From NCBI RefSeq assembly GCF_026745355.1, contig NC_079210.1:6879972-6943971 (forward strand): 64,000 nt of DNA, read 5' to 3'. The notes under the pieces were generated by a model. It saw nothing but the letters and a program-made list of their open reading frames with translations. It searched no databases and was not told the DNA's origin. Position numbers and translations under genes: made by a program. Below, piece after piece: positions 35,547 to 47,262 of the stretch. Position 1 is the stretch's first letter; every line of letters begins with the position of its first letter. The stretch is from Beta vulgaris subsp. vulgaris. Its lineage: Eukaryota; Streptophyta; Magnoliopsida; Caryophyllales; Amaranthaceae.

Positions 35547-38500
35547 TACAAAACTTAGGGGACCAAGCCTTGATCTTCATGGGGACCTTTGCTTTCCAAA
35601 TGAAATTGGAAACAGTAAACATGGTTTGGAACTTGAAAATTTTCTAAGGTGTTTGTAGAAAGAACATGTGGGTAAATTTATGGAATAAATCAGCAAGCTG
35701 GACTCTATGATTTGGAGTGTGTGGGATGCAAAAGAATGTGGATGCCCCAAGAAACCACGTCCCTCAGCTCCATAATTTATGGATTCCTCCAAATTAGAGA
35801 TTCCATCTGAAGTTGTGCCTATCCCAAACCACAAACCCCAAAATAGGGGCAACAATTAAAATTAACTGATAAAGATGGGGTAAATGAAAGGAAAAAGGAT
35901 ACTCTCTTGCTCAAGAATCTTTCTACTACTCCACATTCACTCCTTTACATGACCAAGGGATGGAGCAAAGAACCTACCTCTGAGATTGAAGATGAATTAC
36001 AGATGTTAATCTAGGTACTCAAATTGGAGTATCATTTCATAGTTAGACTACAGACGGTATATACATTTCCGTGACTTATGTTTACGTCTTTCATGCATAT
36101 TTTATGGGTGGATGCCTCATGGTCTTACCACCAACCTTGCTGCTTTCCCAACACTGATCATCGGAGTTTAATTTGCAGCAAACTCCCAATGACAAAGATG
36201 CCAGTTTGGTGATCCATGGACTTGTTGATGAGGTAGCAACACTTTTACTACAACTGTTGTTGCCTTTTATATCAAATTTTCTATTTGTGCAAATGATGCA
36301 ATGGCACGGTTGAAAAGTTCTATTTTTCCCGTAGTGCTTGATCAAGACATTATATATGCTTTGTTTGTGAATAAGTGTTTTAATGTGTAAATACAGGTGA
36401 TTTCAGGGGTAATGAGCTATCTATATCTCCGCATTCCTCCATTTGTTCGAGTTGATGTCTTTCAGATTGTCTTTACGAGGTGCGCCAGATAGTCAGGTAG
36501 CTTTGCTAGACTTGCGTCCTTTCCTTCTATCCATTCTTGCATGACAAAGATAATTATATTCTAGATCAGAAAATGTCTCACATATCCTTTCTGGCCCAAC
36601 TTGCCGCATGCTCTCCTACTGTTCTGTCTTGCTCATCAGTGATTAGCATGTACTGATTGTAATTGAGGCCCTGTGTGTCAATATTCCCCAGTTTTCATTT
36701 AGGCAAATATGTATGCAGATGCCTGTGGAAGGCCCCTTTTTTTGGGCCAGGGGGGAGGGGGAAGTAAGGGACAGGTCAGGGAAAGACTATGGCTATTCAT
36801 GTTTTAAGTGCACATATATTGTCAAAGTTTAATGATGATATACAATAAGAATGAAAGCGAAAAAAGGAACTTCCTTCCCCTTCAGGGTTTCAATTTGACA
36901 TTTTATTTGTACTTTTGTGTGAAAAATGAAATCATGACGACTTTATGCAGATAAACGATTCATGAAGTGGAGACTTAGGGTGGCAAGTATACATGGTCAG
37001 AATGCACCATTGCCTTTTGTCAGATCAGTTGAGGTATCTCAAACTTTTGTTATCAAATCATTGATGTTGTTTTATGGTGGATTTGCATATTCTTCCTGCT
37101 TTTCGTTTCTTGAGGTCAGCTTAATATCTTTTTTCTTTGCATTGTAATGATCAATTCTATATCCTTTACTTATTTATATATGTGCAATTTAGGTTTCCTT
37201 TCCTGGAAGGCCAGAATTAAAGGTTGCTACTCTCAGCAAGCAACCATTTTTACTAAAGAGGTATTCTCACAGGAAAACACTGAATAGGTGGTCACTTTTA
37301 TGGTCTGATTAGCTTTCATCAACCGAAAAAACATAAAGATTCTGTTTGGCAAGTCTGCATTTACCAACATCTTTAGCTGGCTAGGTCATTGTAACTTTGG
37401 TTTAGAGTCCAGACTCCAGAGTCTTGACTGAAATCGGAGCCTCTCTTCTGTGTTCATTCAAATCTTGAAACTGATTTGTTATTTGTGCTGCTGCTGCATA
37501 TTAGATATGGTATTAAGTATTAACTATTAAGTGATCTATAGCGTTACTGCTCACAATATCAAATGGGTAATCTTCTTATGTTCTTTAGGCATCTGTCTCT
37601 TCAGTCTTTTGATCAGATAGTGATAGGAGCGGAATTACTGCAGAGGCTTAGAGGTGCATATACTTGAATAGTATCCGACTTCCTGTTTGCATGCCACTTT
37701 TCCTTCACATGGAGTATGTAAATGTGCAAAAGCAGAACCTTCAGAGTGAGCAGTGATCTCTCCAGACATATTGCCGAGAAACAAACTGGAACCCTTCTAT
37801 TTAATGTTTTCTGCACAATATACAGGTTTGTAAAAATAAACTATGATGATTTTCTGGAGTTACCTCCTCTGCAACTTGGTGTGTTATGAGTGATTCACAA
37901 GCTTTCTTTGCTTGTGTACAGGTTGCCATCTTTGGGAACGTTTCTTATATTTCTAAAAAAGGAGGAATTTAAGTCTTCAAATCTCCTTATTCTCTGTAAC
38001 TCTGTTAGTAGATAACTGGATGTCTGGATATGTTATCCATAGTCTATGGTTCCAGAATGGTTCTGCTAGTTAATAAGTCTGTCATCAAGCATGTAATAAA
38101 ACATATATGCTGCTAATTTTTGCAAGCGTCCTTACTCTATGCAGGGAAACAGTTGCGAAAAGATCATTTAGCATTCTGCTGAAGCTGAATCTTAGTGATG
38201 GTTGTGCATGTTCTTACACAAGCATTGATTTTCCCGTGGACTTTCAGGTACTTGTACTCTATTGATTGCTTTGTCATAATTGATCCAAATACATATTCTC
38301 ACTGGTTTGGGAAGAGAACCATATATCTTCAGATATATGTATTGCATTGTTAACATTGTTCTCGACTTCTTGTTTCTACAGATAGGGGTCACTTAATTTG
38401 AGTACTCTTCGCAATGTGCAATATATATATCAAGTAGAAAGGACCCATAAACAATTAAATATATACTGTGATTTGATTTGAAGAGTCAAATGGATACATA

Positions 38501-38637
38501 GGAAGAAATTTTAGATATGATTTGATGTTAGTAATGTCCTCGTATTTCTATTATTTTAAGTTCATTAAAAATAAGAGCTTCAATTCCCGACTTTGATGTT
38601 TAGGGTTCCGTTTTTAATAGGAATATCAAATTTTATA

Positions 38638-38844
38638 CTTCCTCCGTTTCAATTTAGTTGTGACACTTTTTAAATCACGGATTCCTAGGCACATTTTGGA
38701 GAGGAGAGAGAGAGAGAAATAAAATAAAAGGGTCTCATGTGATAGGAGAGAGAGAGAGAAGTTATTATCCAAAATAAAAGTGTCACAACTAAATTGAAAC
38801 TTCTTAAAATAGAAAGTGTCACAACTAAATTGTAATGGAGGAAG
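38638..38844. mobile_element. Stowaway-like MITE in sirtuin intron 13
   Basis: TA-flanked (38636-38637, 38845-38846). Ends CTTCCTCCGTTTCAATTTAG and the inverted CTTCCTCCATTACAATTTAG. An inner GTGTCACAACTAAATTG motif is duplicated near the right end. 207 bp. Confidence 0.88.
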
Positions 38845-38889
38845 TATTTAAAAAAAAAAAATTATTTTTATTTGATCAGAAATGTGGGT

Positions 38890-38918
38890 GTTAGACGCCA
38901 GATCCGCTGGCGTCTAAC
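38890..38918. repeat. Perfect 12-bp hairpin in sirtuin intron 13
   Basis: GTTAGACGCCAG and its inverted copy CTGGCGTCTAAC are separated by ATCCG. A partial further copy (TAGACGC) follows at 38921. Probably a transposon terminus; no partner end was found. Confidence 0.8.
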
Positions 38919-39495
38919 AGATAGACGCTTCTACCTTCGCATCTTTAGATAGAAGAATTTATATTCTTAATTGCAGGGAGGAGTGCATTAATCAAGGGAT
39001 TACAACGGACAATATTGGCTCATGCTTTGTCATGTATAACCTCTATAACTGTGGCGTTGTTAGATTTAGATTCTTGTATGGCTACTTCAAAAAATTTGAC
39101 ATTGTTGCAAGGAGCTTATTACTAAATTTGCTAGCCTGAAATACATGAAAGTGAAGCGTCTTTTATTGAGATGTTAGTTCTGCTTGTTCGAATTCTCAGG
39201 CTCAACTTTCTGATATGACATTATATAGGCGCCCATATTAGATATCAACTATGGTAAAGACATTGTAGATCAGAAGCTGAAGGAAATAGCAATCAGAGAC
39301 AACTGCTGCGGTCAGCTTTCACTGGTTGAGATAAGGTCCCTTTCACAGCCAAAGGGCGAAATTGCTACATTTGCCGTTGCAACTAACATGAATGGGTTTG
39401 ACAACTTCTCTCCCTACTGCCAAACCAAGATGCACCAGGACTACGTTGTAGCTGAGAATGATGTGCCTGAAAATAAAAGGTTTAAAGTTAATTGA

Positions 39496-40680
39496 TCTAC
39501 TATGCGACACTGTTGGCTGTGATGAATCTTCAATAGTCAGGAATCATTATAGCATTGAATAGACTTCAGTTTTCCGGGAAAACAAGCAACTTGAAGATGA
39601 AAGTCTACCAAATGATGAATCCAGAAAAGCTCATGCTCCAAGATCGTTAGACGAGTGAGTTTTTTTTGGAAAACTACCCTTGTATATTCGTCATATGTTC
39701 ATTATGGAGCTGTCTGAAGCTGTCGTTTTTCCATAAATCTCCTGTTAGGGACAACCTGATGTTAGAAGTAGACCTGGGATGATGTTATATTGGTCTAATG
39801 GTCTGGGTTCCACTTGGTTTGTAGAGGCTGCTTTGCTTTGCATGATTCAATGTAAAAAGGAAAACAGGAAGGCCAAAGCCAAGCTGTGCTTGATAGGAGT
39901 GGATTGGTTTGGTTGAGCTGATTCTTAGGCTTACTGTGGATTCCAGTTCCTATACTGTTGTATCCCTAGGTAGTACAAAAGTCTGGTAGTTTAATACACT
40001 TCTGACTCATATTATTAGTGGTAGCAATGGCAACAAGATCTTTTGGCGTGGTTGATTATATTATGATCTAATTAAAGTTTTAATTACCTTGTGGAGTCTA
40101 GTTCCTATTCTTAGGTGTTGTTTGGTTGACATTGTTTAATATAGAAAGTTAGAATTCCTAGGAATTGGAATTTTTTGGTGGTGTTTGGTTGACAAATGCA
40201 TAAGAAGTTCTACTTCCCAAAAAATATAGGAAATTACTTACCTAGGGGACTTTAGTAGGTGGATTCCATAGAAATTTTAATTTCCCTTGAATCACCAAAC
40301 AACGTTTAGCAATTCCGAGGAATACAATTGTGTGAGAAAATGAATTTTCGAGGAATTTGCACTCCGTAATTTCAACCAAATAAGCACTTAGGCTTATTGT
40401 GGATTCCAATTATTGTATCATTACCTTGTTGTTAGATTATAAGAAGTGGTTGATAAAATTGTGATCTAATTAAAGGTTTTAAAATAATTTATGATTTTAA
40501 TTAAATTTTTGTTATTGAAAGTAAGTATTGATGATCTTATAGATCAATTCTAAAATATGAGAACTCGACAAAAATAATTGTAATATTTTATTAAAAGAAT
40601 CGCTAGATTGTGTATTAAATAAAATAATTTTTGAGTATAATTTTCCTCTTGTTGGATTGGTTTCAAATCCTTAAGTACGG
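39496..40680. other. 3' flank of the sirtuin pseudogene, with local duplications
   Basis: CTTAGGCTTACTGTGGATTCC (39927) recurs as CTTAGGCTTATTGTGGATTCC (40388). GAGGCTGCTTTGCTTTGCATG (39825) recurs near 44044. An imperfect TIR-like unit with GTTTGGTTGA ends spans about 40116-40390. No gene seen. Confidence 0.5.
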
Positions 40681-40685
40681 TTAGC

Positions 40686-43452
40686 TGATAAGTCATATTT
40701 AGATATATAATTTTTATGTGTATTTAGGTTGCATTTTAGAGCATTTAGTTTCATGTTGAGGTTCATTGTTGCATTATATTCTTAAGTATGTTAATCTACT
40801 CCTATTCGGTATGTTTTCTTGTTTTTTATGAATTTCAGGCATTGAGTACGTATTTGGAGTATGATTAGCTAAACTTGTTGACTAGGAGCACTTGAAAAGA
40901 AGCTACAATGAATAAGGATCATTTGTATATCTCATAGTACGAGTTTGAGCAAAAATGAAGCGGAAAATCATTAGAAGAAATGTGAAAAAGAGTCATGTCT
41001 ACTCTTCTGATCATAACTTTTGATGTGCTTATCAAAATCGAGTAATTCTAACATACTTGGAAACTAGACTTGAAGAGCTTTCCAACGACAGGTGGCACGC
41101 CCCGAGGAGACTTCTATTCAAGGAGTTATGCCTTCCGAAAGATTGTACTGGTCCTGCTGGAATCTGCCACGTGTACGCGCGGATCACTAATCCGCCCATT
41201 AATGATTTATTTAAAACTTTTCTTATCTTGTAAAATTACTTTCCTAGTCAAATTAGGTTATTGAATATTATTTAGGTTAGGTTTTCATTCTTTCTCTCCT
41301 CCTCCCTTCACACGTTATTTTTTTAGTTTTACTTCTAGTTTTCTCCTGTCTTTCTCTCAAGTTTTTAGTTGTAAACCCTAGTTTTTATTCTTCTTCATTA
41401 ATTCATGAGCTTCATTAGTTTCTTTCATTGATTTCTTTAATTATGTTTTCTTTTATAGTTTTAGATTTCATCTTTTATAGTTTTAGATTTCATCTTTTAT
41501 TTCATGATAGAGTAGTTTTTACTTCTAGGGTTTTGAGAATCCATGTTTATACGTTATGATTTGATTGATATTTATTTATGGTTTGATTAGCTATTGATTT
41601 CTCTAATTGATTAGTGTTTTTATTGTTAATCTTGCAATCTGATCAATTGTCTAATTAATTACTGTTAATGTCGAGTCATACATCGAGAGATAGTACTCTT
41701 TAGAGGCTTACCTACAATTAGCAAATCTAATTATGTTGAGCGACCGTACTAGCATATGTTGATTTGAGAGCGTTAAGGCCCGACTGTAGGATTAACATGT
41801 GCTCTAGATATCTGATTAATTGAACTATTATTGATATTTTGATAGATTATAGTTATAAAGATGGTTAACCATTACCCTAGATCCTTTTTAGTTTGATTTT
41901 CGTAGTGTAATTAGTTTACAACTTTAATTCAATTATTTCTGATCTTTTTTAGTTTTTCCATATCCTAGAAGTGATAGGTTGTCGTACACCCGTCAAAAAT
42001 AATTCCTGCAAAACCTTCTAACAATGTAGTAGGGTAAGTAGGGTCGAATCCTCAGAGAGATGGTCGTTTTAATCTAGCTTCTAATATATGGAGAAACTAA
42101 ACAAGATCAGGAATAATGGAATTAATGCTAAACTAACCAAACTACAAAAATCAAACTAAAAAGATCTAGGGCAATGGTTCACCATGTTTATACTTATAAA
42201 CTATCAAAATATCATCACAGTTCAATCAATCAGATATCTAGAGCACAGGTTAATCCTTGGTCAGGCCTTAACGCTCTCAAATCAACATATGCTACTACAG
42301 TCGCTCAACATAATCAGATTTGCTAATTGTAGGTAAGCCTCTAAAGAGTACTATCTCTCGATCTATGACTCGATATTAACAATATTTAATCAAACAACTG
42401 ATCAAGTTACAAGATTAACAATGAAACACTAATCAATTAGAGAAATCAATAACTAAACAAACCGTGAATAAATATCAATCAAATCATATTATATAGACAT
42501 GGATTCCCAAACCCTAGAAAAAAAACTACTCCAACAGGAAATAAAAGATCATATCTAAAACTATAAAAGAAAACATAATTAAAGAAATCAAGGAAAGAAA
42601 CTAAAAGAAATAATGAATTAATAAAGAAGAATAAAAACTAGGGTTTACAACTAGAAACTAGAGAGAAAAAGAGGAGAAAGAGAAAACTAAAACCTAGAAT
42701 AATGAAAAGTAACGTGAGAGAGGGAGGAGAGAGAAAAAGAATGAAAACCTATCTAAATAATATTCAATAACCTAAAATGACTAGGAAAGTAATTTACAAG
42801 ATAAGGAAAGTCTTAATTAAATTATTAATAGGCGGATTAGTGATCCGCGCATACGCGTGGCAGATTCCAGCAGAAACATTGCAATCTTCCGAAAGGCATA
42901 ACTCCTTGACTAGAAGTCTCCTCGGGGCGTGCCACCTATCATTGGAAATCTCTTCAAGTCTAGTTTCCAAATCTGCTGGAATTACTCGATTTTATGGAGT
43001 ACATCAGAAGTTATGATCAAAAGAGTAGACATGACTCTTTTTCACATTTCTTCTAATGATTTTCCACTTCGTTTTCGCTCAAATTCGTACTATAAAATAT
43101 CTATGATGATCCTTATTCATTGTAGCTTCTTTCCACGTGCTCCTAATCCTCAAGTTTAGCTAATCATACTCCAAATACGTTATCAATGCCTGAAATTCAT
43201 CAAAAACAAGAAAACATACCGAATAGGAGTAGAAAATCATAACTTAAGAATATAATGCAATAATGAACCTAAATATGAAACTAAATGCTCTAAAATGCAA
43301 CCTAAATGCACCTAAAAACTATACATAAATATGACTTATCAAGAAGCTATATTAAAACAATAATCTCTCTGTGGATTCGACCCTACTTACCCTACTACAT
43401 TGTTAGAAGGTTTTGCATGAATTATTTTTAACAGGTGTACGACAGCCTATCA
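40686..43452 (+). mobile_element. Outer solo LTR (Gypsy-type), interrupted by an inner solo LTR
   Basis: Starts TGATAAGTCATATTTAGATA, ends GTACGACAGCCTATCA, flanked by TTAGC on both sides (40681-40685 and 43453-43457). Without the insertion at 41972-43341 it is about 1.39 kb. The U5 motif CTCTCTGTGGATTCGACCCT is at about 43364. No internal region, primer site or polypurine tract adjoins it, so it is a solo LTR left by LTR-LTR recombination. Confidence 0.9.
41972..43341 (-). mobile_element. Inner solo LTR of the same family, opposite orientation
   Basis: On minus it begins TGATAAGTCATATTTATGT and ends GTCGTACAACCTATCA-type (plus strand starts TGATAGGTTGTCGTAC). AGAAG flanks both sides (41967-41971 and 43342-43346). 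1370 bp. Together with the left outer part it forms a near-perfect inverted repeat of ~1.3 kb. Confidence 0.9.
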
Positions 43453-43457
43453 TTAGC

Positions 43458-44111
43458 TCGATTGATTTCAGAGTCACTCAAATTAAAATCATGAATCCGC
43501 CTATGCTTACTATATTCTTAATCTGATTCACACTTTTAGATTAATCAAAAGAAAGTTATATATTACTTTTTAGAAGAATACATCATTTTAGAAAAGTAAA
43601 TAATTAATTTTCTATTAGAAGCATAATTTATCATCAAATAACACCCTATATTTTCTAGTAGTTGTCCCACTATTTATTTTTAAAAATTGATGTTTGTAGA
43701 TTTTAACTTGTATTCTCAATAAATATATAAAAACAGAGCACTATATGATATCTTATTTGATATCTTTTTATGTTTATTTTGAAGATATAGATGATTCAGG
43801 AAACTAACGTCTCCAAAAGTTGATGTCTTTAACACAATCAACAACGTAAATTAGATTCTACACACGGTCGTAATATAAACATCATACACGCAACCAAAAA
43901 TGTAAGTAAAATATAATGAAACACTCGCGTGAGTAAAGCAAAATAAAAGAGTACGGGGTTCATTCAAGTGAACATGCGATGTTGTTAATTAAAAAAATTT
44001 CGAGTTATGATTAAACATTTGGCCATTCTTTTTTGGTTTCTCGAGGCTGCTTTGGTTTGCATGATCCAAAGCCAGTCTATGCTTGAAAGGAGCGGAACTG
44101 GAGCTAATTTT
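43458..44111. other. Intergenic stretch
   Basis: AT-rich. Part of 44040-44110 resembles 39825-39900, suggesting an old local duplication. No gene. Confidence 0.4.
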
Positions 44112-44114
44112 TTA

Positions 44115-44762
44115 GGGCTTGTTCTCCCCATCTTATTTTCAGTTCAGTTCAATTTAGTTCAGTTCAGTCATTTAATTTTCTGATAATAAAACAATGATGA
44201 TAATAATAATAATAATAATTATTATTATTATTATTATTACTATTATTACTATTATAAATATTAATATCATAATTACAATTGTTATTATTATATTATTATT
44301 ATTATTTTAATATTGCTAATTATTGTTTTTTTAATACTTTTTTTAATATGATTCAGCTAATTATATTGAAATGATGATTTAAGCGTAAGAAGTACACATT
44401 GCAATAATATTTGTCATTGTTCAAAGTACAAACTTTTTGGTAGATGACAACAATAATACTTGTCATTGTTGAAATGAAAAAAATACACGTTTTGATAGTT
44501 GAATTACTAGGCAAAATAATAGTACTATCGAACATTAACTAGTTTTCATAATCAGTTTATTATTATTATATTTAATAATTTATTATTATTAATAAATCAT
44601 TATTATGAATTTATTATTAATTAAATAACATTATATTATATTATTATTACTACTATTAGTTATAATTTAATTCAGTTCAGTTGCAATCAGTTTAGTTCAG
44701 TTCAATCCAGTTCAGTTGCAATTAGTTCAGTTCAGTTATTTTATACCAAAGAGAACAAGCCC
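44115..44762 (+). mobile_element. CAGTT-array MITE, copy 2
   Basis: GGGCTTGTTCTC and its inverted copy GAGAACAAGCCC are the ends, flanked by TTA (44112-44114, 44763-44765). Subterminal CAGTT arrays run in the same direction at both ends. The middle is (ATT)n-rich. 648 bp. Confidence 0.88.
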
Positions 44763-44765
44763 TTA

Positions 44766-45239
44766 GGCTTAGGTAGTATTAACGCTTGTGTTTGATACTA
44801 CTTTGATTGTTATTGGTGTTAGGAATAACCAAAGGCAACAAAATATTTTAGCGTAAAGTTCATTTGACATGCTAAAACCAATGTAGAAGCCCTCCTGGCT
44901 TATATATTATACTTGTTCTTTTGCCCTCCTCCGCCGACATGTGCAGATTAATCGATACTCTTTGTAAGCAATTTTTTAAGAGACAAAATAAGTATAAAAA
45001 AATCTCCTTCTTATTGCGTGGAACAATATTTGTCTACCCAAAACTCATAAGGTTTAGGCCTCCGTCAGACTTTACAATTAAACAAGGCCTTTTTTGTCCC
45101 AAATTAAGATGAAACTTGGGTAAACTCATCAAGGAAATATATCTTTAGCAAAATCTTTTTTATTTATTACACTCCCAAAAATCAAGACTCCACCGTACCA
45201 TCTAGAGGAAAATTCTTGCTTAAAGGAAAATCCTTCGAG
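44766..45239. other. Intergenic stretch
   Basis: No supported gene; ends at the AAAGG target copy of the next solo LTR. Confidence 0.4.
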
Positions 45240-45244
45240 AAAGG

Positions 45245-45969
45245 TGTAATACTCCATATTTTGGGGAATTATTCTTTTATAAATAAGAAAATACAAAAAG
45301 TAAAGCGAATATATTTTTATATTATTTACAAAAAATATACAATTTGGATAAACCTATAGCTATAACTTAAATATACAACCTACATTTTATACCTAATTAT
45401 ATTATGGTTTGGTTCTATTTTATTTTTGAAATAGATAAAATAAGATATAGGAATTTGATTTAGGAACAAATCCTATTAAACCTAGGTTTACCATCCTATA
45501 AATAGGAGAGAAGGAGAAAAAGAAATAATTTTTTTTTAGCAAAACCCTAATCTAACTTCAGCAGCCTTTTCCTTCCTCCTCCCTCAAAATCTTTTCTCTC
45601 CACTTTTCTTCTCCCTCGTCACTCTTCTTCCTCCTCCTTCGCACTTTTTCTTCTTCACTCCCATGAACTGTCGTCAGCGTTTGAGTGGTGTGCGAGCATC
45701 CGAGGGTGTTGCGGTGTGTGTGTGCAAAGCGAGTGCGAGACTCGAGGAATGGGTTCGAATGTTGGGCGAGGGTTGCGAGCGTTCGAGGCGAAGTTTTGCG
45801 GGTGTGTGCGGTTGAGGCAAACCAAGGGTGTGAGGCTGTGCGGTGTGTGTGAGCGACAGGTGCGAGCGTCGAGGGAGTCGTGCGAGTGGTCGATGCAGGT
45901 TATGTGCATTGGTGCGCGAAGCTCGAGCTGTGTGGTAATTCGAGACTCGAGTGTGTGAGGGGTGTTGCA
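45245..45969 (+). mobile_element. Solo LTR, probably Gypsy
   Basis: Starts TGTAATACTCCATATTTTGG, ends GGTGTTGCA, with AAAGG on both sides (45240-45244, 45970-45974). CTATAAATAG near 45497 is a good TATA box, followed by a pyrimidine-rich stretch. The right half is rich in GTGCGAG/GAGTGCGAG repeats and holds open but low-complexity frames that I do not call genes. TGTAATAC-type starts are usual in chromovirus LTRs; lineage is inferred. Confidence 0.85.
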
Positions 45970-45974
45970 AAAGG

Positions 45975-46600
45975 ATCCAATGAAAGATATGAAATGGGAT
46001 AATTGGGGCATAAATGTAAATTTAATAGACCTACTAAAAATAGACCATCGCAAGGCTCAGCATCGACCTTAGAGTCTCTAATTTTAATTTTTCAGACTCC
46101 TCCCCACCAATTCCTAGCCAAATAACTATTCTCCCAAGAAGTGTGCATAAATATCTGATCCAGTTAATTTGATCCGTGATCCGACCGATCTGACCCCATA
46201 AAACGAATATTCGATCGGTCTTTGGTGTTAGAATATCTCGTATCGAATATTCGAGAATTTTCGAATCGAATACAAATAAGATTTTCTATTTTCGGATATC
46301 CAAAATATCCGAAGCATGGGAATTCATCAATAAGATATTTTCGGATATCCCATCTAGTTTCTGGTTCCATGATCCAATATCATAAATAATAATACTACAC
46401 CAAAGTATATATCCCTTATTTGGAGTCTTTGGAGAGTAAGAAGTTCCATTGTTTTAATCGTAAGATTTGGAACACCCACATAATTCTCCACATAGCTCGG
46501 TTTTCTCATCACGAATGTCGCACTCGCACTAAAATTGATTTTTACCAAAGTTAGGAATCCCCCCTCTAATGGGTACTTGCACAACCGCACAACCTCCTTC
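45975..46600. other. Intergenic stretch with CGAATATTCG/GGATATCC palindromic motifs
   Basis: Between about 46200 and 46345, several copies of CGAATATTCG-like and TTTCGGATATCC-like words occur. No gene is recognised until the RNase H remnant. Confidence 0.4.
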
Positions 46601-46644
46601 CCTCTCCTCTTTATTAGCCACAATCTTAATTGCTTGGGGCCACC

Positions 46645-47134
46645 TTCTATCAACTCTTTTAAACTCAACTTTGATAGATATGATAGAGATTTTTGAGCCG
46701 TAATAGGAATAATCATTCGCAGTCACTGTAGTGGTCTCATTTGTGCTCACGCTTTCAACCTTGTTTCTATTTTATCATTCATCGCCAAAGCTTTCGCTCT
46801 ACAACAAGGCTTACTCCTTGCCATCCAACATAAAATTAAAAATATCATAATCGAAGGCGATGACCTTTTTTGTCATCAACGCAATCAAATATCTTTGCCT
46901 CCTCCATGGCAAATAACTAATATTATGAATGATATCAAACTTCTTTTAAATAAGTTTGATAGTTGGCAGCTCACCCATATCTTCCAAGAAGCAAATCGAG
47001 CAGGCAATTGGATTACTAATGTTGGTCATTTAGTTACTTCATCTTTTATTGCCGTTCCTTGTAATAACTATTCACTTTCTTCTATCGTTGTAACCAACGC
47101 ATTAGGAATTTTCCTCAAGTGCAGTGTCTCTTAA
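46645..47134 (+). pseudogene. Degenerate RNase H-like domain (LINE-type or RVT_3)
   Basis: One frame reads PPSINSFKLNFDRYDRDF, a TGA, then AVIGIIIRSHCSGLICAHAF, FIAKAFALQQGLLLAI, NIIIEGDDL, PPPWQITNIM and HIFQEANRAGNWITNVGH. This matches the RNase H fold found at the C-terminus of plant LINE polyproteins and in many LINE-derived host pseudogenes. Of the four acidic sites, the first Asp (NFD) and third (EGD) remain, while the second (usually IAEA) is Lys and the last (usually ADW) is Asn. With the internal stop, no activity is expected. No reverse transcriptase precedes it. Confidence 0.7.
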
Positions 47135-47262
47135 TGTTAGATTTTTATTATCTTATTAAAAGAAAATTATGCTTGGCAACTTGTGAATATAGATGCATTC
47201 ATATATAGTGCAATAAAGAGTTGAAACAACTTAGCCTATTCATATGTCTCGCAACGAAGAAA

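Larger units (their letters stand above)
25734..39495 (+). pseudogene. SRT1: SRT1-like class IV sirtuin (NAD-dependent deacetylase) with three premature stops
   Basis: Fourteen exons can be placed by splice sites and plant SRT1 similarity: 25734-25832, 27755-27784, 27904-27996, 28090-28206, 30987-31087, 31219-31327, 32938-33017, 33823-33901, 36179-36232, 36397-36496, 36951-37033, 37193-37287, 38145-38247 and 39229-39495. Joined, they keep one frame of about 469 codons, close to the ~473 of Arabidopsis SRT1. NAD-site motifs are [16 protein letters not shown] and NFDGLH. The general-base His is in ELHGNSF. Zinc cysteines are CPSCG and RRCVEEKC. In-frame stops are TAG 25827 (exon 1), TGA 33004 in place of the Cys of VLCLGTS, and TAG 36490 (exon 10). 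Intron 8 starts with GC. Functional relatives are nuclear histone deacetylases related to SIRT6. Introns are retained, so this is not a processed copy. Intact frame apart from the stops suggests recent loss. Confidence 0.85.

Noticed and set aside
45655..46053. Several overlapping frames of 80-132 residues
   Set aside because: Inside the GTGCGAG-rich part of a solo LTR; low complexity and no domain.
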